64,000 nucleotides of DNA, from NCBI GenBank assembly GCA_950295325.1, contig OX485809.1, forward strand, positions 34,672,144 to 34,736,143, in the 5' to 3' direction. Made by a program: the position numbers and the translations under genes. This document shows positions 1 to 10,446 of this stretch, piece by piece. This stretch comes from Polytrichum commune (Eukaryota > Streptophyta > Polytrichopsida > Polytrichales > Polytrichaceae). Position 1 is the first letter of the stretch. Each line of letters opens with the position of its first letter. A model generated the notes under the pieces. That model was given only the letters and a program-made list of their open reading frames with translations, made no database searches and had not been told where the DNA came from.

Positions 1-4
1 TAGA

Positions 5-1802
5 ATGGTTATCATATACATAAGGGTTTGTCTATTTAAAATAAAATATCACTTCTTCTCTAAAACCAAATACCAATTAGGCCCATCAATTAAGTTGTGG
101 GAAGGTATTGGCTATGAGAATCAAAGAAATAACATCTCAATGTATGCTACAAAAAACTTCGGAAATGTCATAGCAAAGCTTATATCTAAAAAAGATACCC
201 CTCATGATTTCATACACATGTCAAGAAATATGGCTGAAGCTAGCTCCACAAGGAATATGGATGTCTGTGTGGTTGATAAAAATGAAGTAATAAACACCTC
301 ACAAAAAAGAACTACTTCTGCTCTAGTAACCATCACTAAAAAAAAACCTAAAAGCAAAAAAAATCAATGATCAAAATACTCTTCTTTATGGTTAGGATTT
401 CAAGCTCTAAATCTCATCAATAAACAAAAAGAGTTACCAAAGGAAGGTGAGGAAGTTACAAGGGAGTTAATGAAAAGAAAAATTGATTTTGATAAAGTAA
501 AAGAAATGCAAAACGCTAGATTCTCTTTCCCATACGTCTTTAAAAAAGAATGGCCATCCAAAAGGGAAGATGGGAAAGAAGGACAACACTATAATCTCAC
601 CCAACTTCCATTTGATGTGGAAGTTGATGAGAACGGATTTTCTTTTGATTACCAAGTATCAATCCATTTTGAACTTGGTGAACAAAAATGGGAACGGAAT
701 GTAATCATGCACAAGGTCAAAGAAAAATTATCTATGATGAACATAGAACTAAGGGAGCTAATTGGTGAACCTATAGCAATCATGTGTTTTCACAAGTCGA
801 CCTCATGGAGTGGCACAATTAAATTTCACCTTAAAAATCCACTACTCGATGCTAAGAGCCTCCTACAAGGAACGAATGCCTTCATCCTAACGTTGGATGA
901 TGAAAAACCTTGGAGAGGTAAAATCTGTAAGTCTTATGACGTAATAGCACTCAACAACCTCTTCTCAGTCAAAATCACAAGTGACACACTAATTGGCAAG
1001 AAATGGTATAATATCTTAGAAGAGGTAGTAAACGAAGGGTTTGACCGAACATATGACTACGAAATTACGAAATTCCAAAAAAAAAAAAAGCTTCGCATGG
1101 GTAGTGGCTACATCACCAGAGCAGGCGAAAAAAATAAACACCTATAAAATATCACTTGACAATGAGATTTTTGAAGCCAAATTTACCTCAAGGGATAAAA
1201 TTACAAAAGACGATAAAGCAAGAAAAAATGCCCTTATCCTAATAGTAAAAAACTTGAACAAAATAAAAGACACCAAAACGATCGAATATGAATTAAAAAA
1301 ACACATAGGAGAAAGAAATGTGTTAAACATCTTCTTCAAAATCGAGAATGGTAAACATGTGGGAACTTGTAATGTACAATGCCTCAATGCTGCAGTATAC
1401 AAAAAATTTATAAAAAAAAATACCAAACTCCTCGGAAAATATGTAGAATTCACCCCACACCCTAAAAGCCTGGACGGTACAAACGCACCCTCCCAAGAGG
1501 AACTAACAAGACTGGGATTTTCATATGTAAACACAGCACTTGCAAACACGGTGAAAGCCCTGGAGAATGCACCAATCAAAGGGTTAACAAGACAAGAAGT
1601 GATAACAATGATGGAAGGAGAAACCGCTAAACTCTGCAAAGCAATAACGTACACCGACAAATCTATGAAATCCATAGCTACCCAACTCTCAATATTCAAG
1701 CAACAACTACTAACAACAGTACTCTACATTGAGAGCGTGGCAAAAGACTCGGAAGGCGGACCAGACGAAGGTAATATGGACATGACAAACGAGCTGAGGT
1801 AA
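5..1802 (+). pseudogene. LINE ORF1 (gag-like), broken
   Basis: Three open stretches make up the first reading frame of the LINE. Bases 5-370 and 470-1078 share a frame separated by one TGA at 368. At a run of thirteen A (1077-1089) the frame changes by +1, and it then stays open to the TAA at 1800-1802. The product is lysine-rich at the start. A central block (about 640-1010) has alternating hydrophobic strands compatible with a small RNA-binding fold, and an acidic tail follows. By position it is the ORF1/gag-like protein, which in LINEs binds RNA. I do not recognise a named domain and see no CCHC knuckle in it. Base composition is more balanced than in the downstream A+C-rich ORF2. The upstream limit of the true start is unknown. 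Confidence 0.6.
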
Positions 1803-2587
1803 ACAACATTCCAGATACACATGATAACGCTACAACAGTATATCTTAATACTAAAAGAATCATAAAAAACAATAAGGTGTTTATAAATACCACCAAAAAT
1901 ATAGAAAAAATCACCTCTAATACCTACGGCCTACAACTTACATACATGTGTAAAAACCATAATCCTAATACACCATATGTATATAAAAAATCAATACACT
2001 CTAATCAAACAACCCTAATTGGAGCTCGGCCTACCGGCCTCACACAAAAAATATATAAAGACAACATAATAAAATACAATATAATAAACTCACCCACATA
2101 TAAACCTAGCTACATTAACACAAATTCATATCAACTAATAAAACCACATAACATAAGAAAAAACCCCCAAAACACCAACATAGAAAGAAAAAAAATAACA
2201 ACTAACCATCACTTGAACCTCACACATCTTAAAGGTATACAATCCCCTACAAATACCACCAAATACATAGAAAAAATCACCCCTTATACCAACAACCTAC
2301 ACCTAACAATAACTCATAAGAAAAAACATAACAACAAATCTCATACACCCAAACTAAATACCGAGCACCTAGCCAAGAAACCTATAAAGCATAACACTCA
2401 ACCATTCAAAAATACCAAACACCAAATCAAAGAAACAAAAAGCACAAAAAACACCATAACCCCCAAAACTAAGAAAGACTATATATATATATATATAAAT
2501 ATGAAAAACAAGACCAAATTAAAAAACCTACATAATATTATACACAACATACTACTAAAATGTGGGGACATAGAACTAAACCCATGA
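1775..2587 (+). pseudogene. LINE low-complexity linker ending in 2A-like motif
   Basis: This open frame begins after a TAA at 1772 and overlaps the end of ORF1 by about 27 bases in a different frame. It is in the same frame as all of ORF2 downstream. The product is a basic, low-complexity segment dominated by N, T, I, K, H and P, with no domain I can name. It contains an internal direct repeat: the stretch near 1886-1945 recurs near 2252-2311, both encoding a TTK-x-IEKIT core. It ends with a 2A-like motif, so in an intact element it would be the polypeptide separated from the endonuclease-RT protein. The stop at 2585 falls exactly inside the motif. No canonical ATG opens the frame, so it may have been reached by frameshift or an upstream start. 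Confidence 0.55.
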
Positions 2588-2590
2588 CCT
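2561..2590 (+). other. 2A-like ribosome-skipping motif, Gly mutated to stop
   Basis: The codons read C-G-D-I-E-L-N-P-stop-P, preceded by L-L-K. The 2A consensus is D-x-E-x-N-P-G-P, in which the ribosome skips the peptide bond between G and the last P. Every consensus position is present except Gly, where the codon is TGA at 2585-2587; one base change from GGA explains it. 2A-like motifs are known from several LINE clades of animals and trypanosomatids. Here the motif sits at the junction between the linker and the APE endonuclease polypeptide, a sensible place for protein separation. An ATG follows two codons after the TGA, so stop-and-restart is an alternative reading. Confidence 0.75.
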
Positions 2591-3759
2591 ATGCCTAACG
2601 TACTAAAAGAACATCCACCGGCACACAGATTTAGATACAAAACATACTTTATACCGAGTACAATAAAGTTTCATCATGAATACCAACACATCACACAAAC
2701 CTTTTCACCGCTACTAAACACAAACCACTCTAACCATAACAATGCCTCTAGAACATTCCCTCACCTGTCATCATATATTAACCAAAATAGGCATTACCCA
2801 ACATCAAACATTTTATTTGCACAAATCACAACCATAGGCCCAAACATAGATACATGTGAATACCTCATCCAAAATTTAAACCCGGATTAGACCTCCTTAT
2901 TGCTAACCAAACTAAACTCCCTAAGAAACCCCCCTGAAAACCACATTAGTACTATACACCCGCACACCCAAATATTACAAGATAACCAAAATATTATTAA
3001 TCCACCAACTACCATACACGTCAAAATTTACAAATACATACATCAAAACCAGGACCCACCAAGCCTCGAAGCACTAAGTAATCAATTTCCCTATCTACCT
3101 ATAAGCTTTCTTAAAGAAACACTAAAAATATTCAAACCCCTAACCGAATATATACACCCCCCACCTACACCACCATTGCCCCAACCCCCACCGCCACATA
3201 ATAACCAAAGTACTAATCACCACACCCAAATCATAACATGGAATGCCTCATCACTAAATACAACACTGCCTAACATACAAAACATTATATACCACTCACA
3301 TGACAAACCAGCCATAATCACCATACAAGAAACAAAATTAACAAAAACTAAATCAACTAAATACATACAAAACCTATTTCCAGAATATAAACTAATCTTA
3401 AACAACACACATACACTAACGAGATGCATCCAACAAAAAATACCAAATACTCCAACTAGAGGGGGCCTCCTCACACTCATACACAAAAAATATGCGTTCC
3501 AAGGAAACATTTCCAAAATACCCTCCCCTGCCAACATATCGCCATATCTACAAATTATCCATATAAAAAACAACCCACTAAAACCATGGTTACTACTTCA
3601 TATGTACATGCCCTCACATGAAGAAGACATCAGATTAATCCCGGATATAATGCATACTATAAATACACAGATAAATGCACACCCAAACCATACACACACA
3701 CTATGTGGGGACTTTAATAAAAACATCGCACTAATAGGTAGACAAAATGAACACGGTAC
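2588..3759 (+). pseudogene. LINE ORF2: APE endonuclease, N-terminal part
   Basis: The ORF2 frame continues after the 2A-like site with one TAG at 2888. About 200 residues of proline/histidine-rich sequence precede the endonuclease. Visible APE motifs are TWN-x-SSL (W at 3239), I-QETK with the metal-binding Glu near 3329, GGLL near 3460 and CGDFN at 3704-3718. The fold is then cut by the hAT target site and continues at 11600 with the SLID and SDH motifs. APE-type endonucleases nick target DNA to prime reverse transcription in most LINE clades. Cutting by insertion plus the stop make this copy inactive. Confidence 0.85.
3752..3759. repeat. 8-bp target-site duplication, left copy (hAT)
   Basis: CACGGTAC lies immediately left of the hAT terminal inverted repeat and is repeated exactly at 11600-11607. 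Eight-base duplications are diagnostic for hAT transposition. Confidence 0.95.
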
Positions 3760-3773
3760 CAGAGCCCAACATT
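3760..3773 (+). repeat. hAT left terminal inverted repeat
   Basis: CAGAGCCCAACATT at the left end matches the reverse complement of the right end (CAGAGCCGAACATT) at 13 of 14 positions. Confidence 0.93.
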
Positions 3774-3776
3774 GGG

Positions 3777-3808
<32 letters not shown>
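3777..3808 (+). repeat. CCCATG hexamer array in hAT left end
   Basis: Five tandem CCCATG units follow the left terminal repeat. They are complementary to the GGGCATGGG motifs that come next, so this end can fold back on itself. Arrays of this kind near the ends are typical transposase-binding subterminal regions of hAT elements. Confidence 0.8.
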
Positions 3809-3810
<2 letters not shown>

Positions 3811-3860
3811 TTTTGGGTGGGCATGGGTGCGATATTATGTTCATGGGCGGGCATGGGTGG

Positions 3861-3984
3861 GCGTGGGTGCGATATTATTTTTCATGGGTGGGCGTGGGTG
3901 CAATATTATTTTTCATGGGTGGGCGTGGGTGTGATATTATTTTTCATGGGTGGGCGTGGGTGTGATAGTATTGTTCATGGGTGG
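3861..3984 (+). repeat. 31-bp subterminal tandem repeat, four copies
   Basis: Units start at 3861, 3892, 3923 and 3954, each beginning GCGTGGGTG and ending TTCATGGGTGG, with one to a few mismatches between copies. A diverged copy precedes them at about 3825. The three overlapping open frames that run through here are products of the repeat and are not genes. Confidence 0.9.
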
Positions 3985-5648
3985 GCATGGGCTATAGCAA
4001 AGCATATTGAATGAGCTCTCATTCAAATGCTTTCGACGGTTGCGTGGAGGACCGGACTGTGTTACATGCTGGATTACTCTACTAACCCCTTATGACTTTC
4101 TCTTCTCAAAGTAATGAAGTTGAAAGCTCCAAAATACAAAAGCCACTGGGCAAGGTTGACTACTCCACCACAAGAGTATGTGTTCATTTCTGAAGGACAA
4201 CCTGTGGTTGTGCTGCACAAAATTCAAAAGCGCTCTTGGTGGAAAACATGGTGCGTGCTCATCATCACATGTTTTTTGGATCATTGAAGCCGAAAAAATC
4301 CACCATTTCTGTAGGGTTAACCCATTCTGATCCGGGTCGCAGGAGCCATTTAGGAGGGGTTTTATTGATTTTGAGGGGGTTAAGTTTGCGAGGTTTGGTA
4401 AGGAAAGCAGATTTGTTTCTGCTCAGGGAGGAAGTTTTTGAGTTTAGAGTGTTCATCGTGGAGAGGAAGTGTTGGATCTGGGGTCTAAGGAGCTGGGAGC
4501 TCAAGGATAATGTAGGTAAGGGTTCCATTCATACTTCACCTGAGGAACGAATTGCAGTTTCCATCATCCTTCTTCTTCTCCTCTTTCTGAGTGTTCTTAC
4601 AGGTTCTTGTTTTCAGATCTGCTTCCTTTTGCGATTTGAAACCCTGGATCCCGGAGAGTGGAGGTTTAAGCATTTTGTTGAGGTAGTTGGGTATCATTCC
4701 CAACCCATTTTGTAGAATAACACTTGGCTAGGCATTGACCCTTTGCATGACTGCCAATGGTGGCAGATGGCGGTGCCTGTGATGGTTGGCTGATTTGTGT
4801 GTGAGGAGGTCTTAGAGGACGTTGTCGTGGAGAGAGGGGTCCGCTTTAGGAAAGCACGGGGCTTCTGGCTGCAATTGGTTTCGCTCGCCGGACCGTCGAA
4901 TCTTCAATTGTCCTCAAAAATTCCTCAATCTTTCAAATCTTTACAAAACAAATCTATCAATAAGTCTTACTCTCTCAAAGGATTGTTGCCAACAAAGACT
5001 TGTCCGTCTTTTTGTGGACGGTCGAAGTCTCAACTCTTTCTATGCAAGAGCTAGCAAACTTCCCTCCACTCAAACTAGCACAACTTTGTTTTCGCTCACT
5101 CTCCTTCAAGCATGTAAACACTCAAGATAAAACAATCACATGAAAACTCAATTGCATATTTTATTTCAAGTTTTCTTCTCTAAAAAAAACACACACAACA
5201 ACCGTCGAGCTTTCAACAACAAAAAACGTATCTCTCCCCACTCTCTTCTCCTCAACCACATATACGGTATGAGATAAGGCCTCAAATCCTCCTCTTATCC
5301 TCATCACGTGATTTCTAATTATCCATTGGTCTAAAGATAAACTAAGGATAAAACTAGAAATAAGGCTAAAAGGGTAATAAGAGTAAACTAAGAGTAAAAA
5401 AAGATAAACTAAAAGTTACTAAGAATAACTATGAGTAACAAAAAGGTAATCTAATTCTACTCCCTTTTACTTTCCTCCTTCATCTCCAAATGAAGGAATC
5501 ACCATGAAACACAAAATACGTACACATGTAAATAATGTACGTATTTACACTACGACAACGCGGGGATTGATTTGGGGCTGGTAAGTAGAAGGACTCTCAG
5601 ACAATTCAAGGCAGCTGCGGGAGGTGATTGGAATACGTAGACATCATC

Positions 5649-5727
5649 ATGCAGTTCCCAATTCGTGGCCTCATGGCGGCGTTGGTGGTGCTCATGTTCC
5701 TGGCAACATATTGTTTCCCGTTCACAG
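5649..5727 (+). pseudogene. Exon-like fragment with hydrophobic signal, possibly captured
   Basis: An ATG opens 26 codons starting MQFPIRGL, followed by a run of hydrophobic residues that would act as a signal peptide or membrane anchor. The stretch ends at a good splice donor (ACAG|GTAACC) in phase 1. It lies inside the hAT element and is unrelated to transposase. The terminal exon-like piece at 7518-7579 begins in the matching phase after an acceptor. Together they could form a small membrane or secreted protein captured from the host, but I do not recognise the family, and chance cannot be excluded. Confidence 0.3.
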
Positions 5728-7517
5728 GTAACCAACTCCAACCTTAAACATTGAACAGCTAATTGTCTGCTACGTCAAACTCAAGAGTTCATGGCCAGTT
5801 GTGGAAGAGCTGACGATCCTGCACAGGCTAATTTGCTCGCTCGCAATACATTAATTCCACCTGTAATTTGCGGAACGTACCTAGACTAGAGCCTCAAGTA
5901 GTACAGTTCAGTAGCGCGTGACCGCACTTGCTTGTGAGAAGTGAGATCGAAATCCTGTAGCTTTGAATCCAACCCTTCCCGAACCCTACAAAACCGGCGT
6001 TCTAAGGCTTATTGTCGGTGCTCAACCTATTTTTGTTTGTAGTTTGTCTGTAATTCTAGGTTTTTAAGCTGAATCATGCCTGCTTACTCGCAAACTTCAA
6101 GTCTCACTCCTGTCGAATTGAGTCTCTCTGGAATTGGAAGATGCCGACAGTGACTTCCCTTATCTGTCCAACGAAACTGATCAGCAGACGTAGTGTACTT
6201 GAATTTGTGACAATTGGAACTTCCCTTGGTAATTGACGAAGGTCACATGCCATACTGCGCAAGGATCTCTGACTCTTCCGCCCAGTCTTTTTTAGCTGCA
6301 ATTTCTCCGTGTTTATACCCATCGTAGGAAGATTCACTGCAGTTCAGCAGCTGTTCAAAGCGTCCATGTCCTTCAGATTCTCCAGTGAGCCAGACGCAGT
6401 ATCTGTTGATTCTACAAGTCACAAAAGGTTCAATTCAACCTTAATTTGGCAATAGAAGTGATTTCCAAAGGAACGTGACACATAAAGGGGCGATTTTGGA
6501 GAAGTGAGGCTTGTTTAAAGAACACCCAATATTTGTTTCTTGGTTTTTGGTGAAGGTTATGGGATGATTTTGGAGGTGGGAAGTAATAATAGTGTATGCT
6601 TGACATGCATGCATGTTATGAATTTTTGCAAATGTACACTTGAAGCTGGAATACTTGACTGCTCAGAAGGAAACGTCCTACAAGACTTTTATGTTTTTTG
6701 GTGCATGAAAGCCCTCACGTGCTTGGTTATGGTTGCATCTGTCCATCATGTTGCTGCTTCTTGTCAGTTAATTCCCTTCGTGCTAGTGTAGCTTCCCTCA
6801 TTTTTGGGTCTTCACTTACAATTCTAGTGCATTGAAACTTTGCAACAACGACCAATGGGATGTGCTACATATTTGAGAGAGATAGAGAGAGAGAAATTAG
6901 GTCACGATCCGAAAGTCTAGAACAGGTCGAATCCGAAATTGATGCACCAGTTCGAAAGATCCAATCCAGCCGAGGTTATGCATAGAAATGAGGTGTGCAT
7001 TGTTTCTCAGAGTTGTTGGCAAGGATTTGGATTATACTTACTTTCCTGGTTGGAGTGTGGGTGAATTTTCAGGTGTTGGAAGTAAACCTATTCTGTGTAC
7101 CTAAACCAATTGTGGTTTTGTTGAGCATGTGTTTAACTTCGCTCCTGAATCCTTCATTTCATGATTATTTTTTTGGAGATGAATGTACAGACCATTCCCA
7201 AGATTCGGGGTCAAATTTTGCGAAAGTTGTAGGTGGATCATGTGGTTGGATCAGGAAGTTGGTGTCTTAGACATCTATAGAATGTTACTTGCTGGAGAAT
7301 CATCATCAGTACGCCTTCTATAAAGCCCTGTAGCATGCTTGGCATGCTTACACAAGTTGAAGCAACTTTTAGCTTTTGTACTGGGTGTTTCACTCAAGAA
7401 TATGTACAATATTTCCTTCACTGCTGTACAAGCAAGGATAAGGCAGAGCTACTGCGAATAGGCTTGAAGAATTGAGCATTATGTAAGATTGGGTAGATGT
7501 TTTTGATGCTCTTACAG

Positions 7518-7579
7518 GTGAAGAAGAGGCATGTTTACAGGAAAATTTAAGCCCATCAGGAGTCTCAATCAAGAAGTAG
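7518..7579 (+). pseudogene. Terminal exon-like fragment, possibly captured
   Basis: After a splice acceptor (CTTACAG|GTG) the frame reads an acidic then polar tail ending in GVSIKK and TAG at 7577-7579. The entry phase fits the donor at 5727, so direct splicing would give a protein of about 46 residues with an N-terminal hydrophobic segment. Additional exons may lie between. Confidence 0.25.
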
Positions 7580-9021
7580 GTCACATGTTCAATGGCAGAT
7601 ACATACATGCTTGGCAATGTATGATGAGAATCTGAGACTTATTCTTGAATTATTTTGAGACATATTCTTGACTTATTTTGAGACATACGAATTCTTGAAG
7701 ATTCTTCGAACTCGCTTTTTGAGTGAATGGATATGTCCAAGATAACTTACATCGAGAAGAGCTTTAATAAGTTAGCCATGCATTCTGCGTATTCAGAGTA
7801 TTTTTGAATCTCAAGGTTTATTTGCCTTTGATCTTCCAGCATTTGAGCCCATCTGAGGAAAATCTTATTGAGGCAAAGCACAAATTTAACGCCCACAAGT
7901 GAGTGACTAGGGCTTATTGAGATGGTGCCATCTAGCTCTAGTTCGCTAAATGCACAAGTGATCGAGAAGGAATTAAAGAAGACATTGCCGAATGACGCCG
8001 ATCGTGTATTTTCATTGCGCAAGAACCATGTTGATCTGAATTCTACTCTTTGGAAAACTTTTGGCATCGTGCAACAATATGGTAAGGACTGTGAATATGT
8101 AGCGTGCTTCAATTGCAAGAAAGTATACACATTCAAGAAAACCACGGGTACTAGCACCATGAATGATCATAAGTGCCTTAAGGGTGAAAGATTGGAAAGT
8201 GGAGCAATGAATGTATTTGCAACAAAGGGTGTCCCCACCACACATGATAAAAAGAAGATGACGCTTGCCGCTGCCAACTTTTGCGCAATTGACCTCCGAC
8301 CATTTGAATCAATAGCCGGACATGGTTTAAAAGGGCTTATTCAAACAACTTTGGACATCGGTGTTGCAAGCAATAAATGACTTATGGTTGATGACCTCTT
8401 GTGTCAACCAATTACCGCTATACGCAATATAGAGACCCGTGCGACGAAGGGGCGCGTCATAGTGGCAAAGTGTCTTCAAGAACACATTGATACCGACGTA
8501 TCCATGGCAAACACCCTTGATCTATGGACAGACAGTATCAAGAAGGTAGCTTATATATCTGTCACAGCGCACTACATCGATGAAGAGTTTGTTTTGTTTG
8601 ATCGAACATTGCATGTGAAGCCTGTTCGCGATGAGAGCCACACCGTTGTTATGGTTTTGGATGAATTCAAGGAAGCTCTGGACATCTTCGGTATCAAGGA
8701 TTTGGTGTTTGATAAAATCACTGTTGTGGCGGATTGTGGATCAAACATCGTCGCTGAAGATGGCATTTCAACTTGTTAGGATGCATTGATCATAAAATTG
8801 CGAACTGTCTGACCTATGTATTCAACAAGACTACAAAACATGTTGATGGTAAGAAGAGCAAGCCTTTTTATCGATACCTTGATGAGCCCAACATGGCAGT
8901 CCTATACTCTCTCATTGATGCATGTAAGAGTTTGGTTGCATACTTCAAAAAATCAAATCTTCAATCAAAGTTGTCGAAGACATTGAAACAAGAGAATGCA
9001 ACCAGATGGAACTCACTATAC

Positions 9022-9026
9022 CATTG
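9022..9026. repeat. 5-bp target duplication, left copy (solo LTR)
   Basis: CATTG here and at 10447-10451 flanks the inserted LTR. Five bases is the usual duplication for Ty1/copia and Ty3/gypsy integrases. Confidence 0.88.
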
Positions 9027-10446
9027 TGTCAGTCACAAACCCACCATCCTTATTTGCGTCATAGTCCAGGTGATGGGGTGCGCCAACATTCAATGTAGTA
9101 AACTCCTTGTCCTTGGGTCTAAACCTAGTATGAATGACTAAACATTGGAATTATTCTCATTCCTTTATTTAATCAATCCTCAAGCATTCATAAATGCTTG
9201 GGCTTCATAACACACAACACAACCTTGCCTAATACTTATCCCACTCATATAATCTAATTTACCCATGTTGCAAGCCAATTTAACTGCTGCCCCTAATCTA
9301 ATGGTTGAGCTACTTTAATTAAGTTTTGGTTTCCGAGTACGCTAGGCAGTCCGGCAGTGATGTTTCACTCCAAGCCCCTGGCCGAGCTGCATGCTGGTCT
9401 CGGCAGAGACTCCCGGTCTCTCGGTACCCAACCTCTCCCACTACTTCAAATCAGAGCCCCAGCTTGTTCGGGAACTCCAGCAGCCTGACATCCTCGGCCG
9501 AGTCTCCCCCAGATCTCTTCAGTGCCCCTCCAGGTTGCCTGCCGAGCACCTCCAACAGAATCCTTTCCACACCCACATTTCTCTACCCAACAGAAATCTA
9601 TACCTCCCCTCCTTCCGCATTTTCGGACTCAGCACAGAGGTCCCAGCTCAACCCAGATTACACATTTTCTGAATTCACAAACCAGAGATTCTTCCTTGTA
9701 TCCCGACTCCAATCTCTTCTCTGTCGCCCTTAGTCGGAGGTCATCCTGTCATTACGGCTTGAATGCCCTCCCCGAATGCATAATTTCAACTACCATTCTG
9801 GTCTAATTCCTCCCTCCCTCCGAAAGGGAAGATTCACATTCGCCCAAGCCAGCTGTATGGTTTTTCAATCCGTATTGCCTCCTGAGCTTCATGCAGCCCC
9901 CCTGGTTCTTGCACATCTCCTTTAGCGCCCCCAGACCATCTTCTCTTCACGGCAGGCCACATTCTTCCGAGCCGCCAACTAGGTCCTTCCCCCTTCCACC
10001 GTCCGTCTCCCCTGGTTCCTTCATCTTGTGAGTGAGAGCTATCCTCCCGTCGGCTGCCCAATTCCCCGTTTTTCAGAGCCATGGACCGAGAATCGCTAGG
10101 GTACAGCAACCCTGGCCTAACTCGGATAATTCTTACATTTAATTGGTAATAAAACTCCTTCTAACTAAACAGCTGCCCCTCCCAATTCAACCCATAATCC
10201 TACCTAATTTGGTTACTAAATCCCAACCCTTCAACTAAGTTTGACCTTACCCTACTAACCACATCTTCCTCCATACCATATTAATTCCTAACCCCGACAA
10301 AAAGCAACAACTCACACTCACTCGATTCCATTTACAATCCAAGTTTGCACTCTTTTTATATTTTTCACAATCAGTGTAAATTCAAATCAAATCCTAGTGA
10401 ATTTTTAAGGGCTAACAACATATGTGGGCACCATTTTGGGCTCACA
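9027..10446 (+). mobile_element. Solo LTR inside the hAT transposase
   Basis: The 1,420-bp insert starts TGTCAGTCAC and ends GGGCTCACA, giving the TG...CA ends of an LTR, and is bounded by the 5-bp duplication CATTG. It carries no gag-pol coding sequence; the open frames within it are low-complexity serine/proline reading of C/T-rich DNA. The interior around 9360-10100 is clearly more GC- and pyrimidine-rich than the surrounding hAT. A solo LTR arises by recombination between the two LTRs of a full element. Which superfamily it came from cannot be told without an internal region. Strand is given relative to the TG end and is arbitrary. Confidence 0.85.

Larger units (their letters stand above)
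1..3759 (+). mobile_element. Non-LTR retrotransposon (LINE, Dualen-like), 5' part
   Basis: This is the left part of a LINE that is interrupted at 3759 by the hAT element and resumes at 11600. It carries, in order, an ORF1/gag-like region, a linker with a 2A-like motif and the first half of an APE endonuclease. The 5' end lies outside the window, because an open frame is already running at base 5. The sense strand of the ORF2 portion is markedly rich in A and C and poor in G and T, unlike the host genes. The frame of the endonuclease is continuous across the hAT insertion (codon phase equal at 3752 and 11600), which shows both parts are one element. The copy holds stop codons at 368, 2585 and 2888 and is not functional. 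Confidence 0.9.
4014..7920. other. hAT interior without transposase, origin unclear
   Basis: This 3.9-kb interior holds no recognisable transposase. A 57-codon open frame at 4114-4287 (+) encodes a basic, tryptophan-containing peptide with a hydrophobic tail that I cannot identify. The stretch from about 4860 to 5560 is A/T- and pyrimidine-rich and looks like a decayed LTR, but I found no matching duplication. A 31-residue open frame at 6141-6236 starts with a transit-peptide-like S/T/R-rich sequence. Exon-like pieces at 5649-5727 and 7518-7579 are listed separately. The rest (6340-7500) shows nothing I can name. Confidence 0.4.

Noticed and set aside
1142-1914. Minus-strand open frames opposite the LINE (also 3217-3573, 11743-12123, 12184-12603, 17081-17518)
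   Set aside because: The A+C-rich sense strand makes the antisense strand poor in stops in these frames; no domains and the sense strand has clear LINE motifs.
3777-3984. CRISPR-like array
   Set aside because: Repeats are contiguous without unique spacers and sit at a hAT end in a plant genome.
3747-4014. Three overlapping open frames encoding Gly/Trp/His-rich peptides
   Set aside because: They are translations of the CCCATG hexamers and the 31-bp subterminal repeats of the hAT; open in several frames because the repeat lacks stops.
4860-5560. Second candidate solo LTR
   Set aside because: Composition looks LTR-like, but no TG...CA ends with a matching 5-bp duplication could be found.
9326-9806. 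Serine/proline-rich open frames within the solo LTR
   Set aside because: Three overlapping frames of a C/T-rich segment with no domain; LTRs rarely code.
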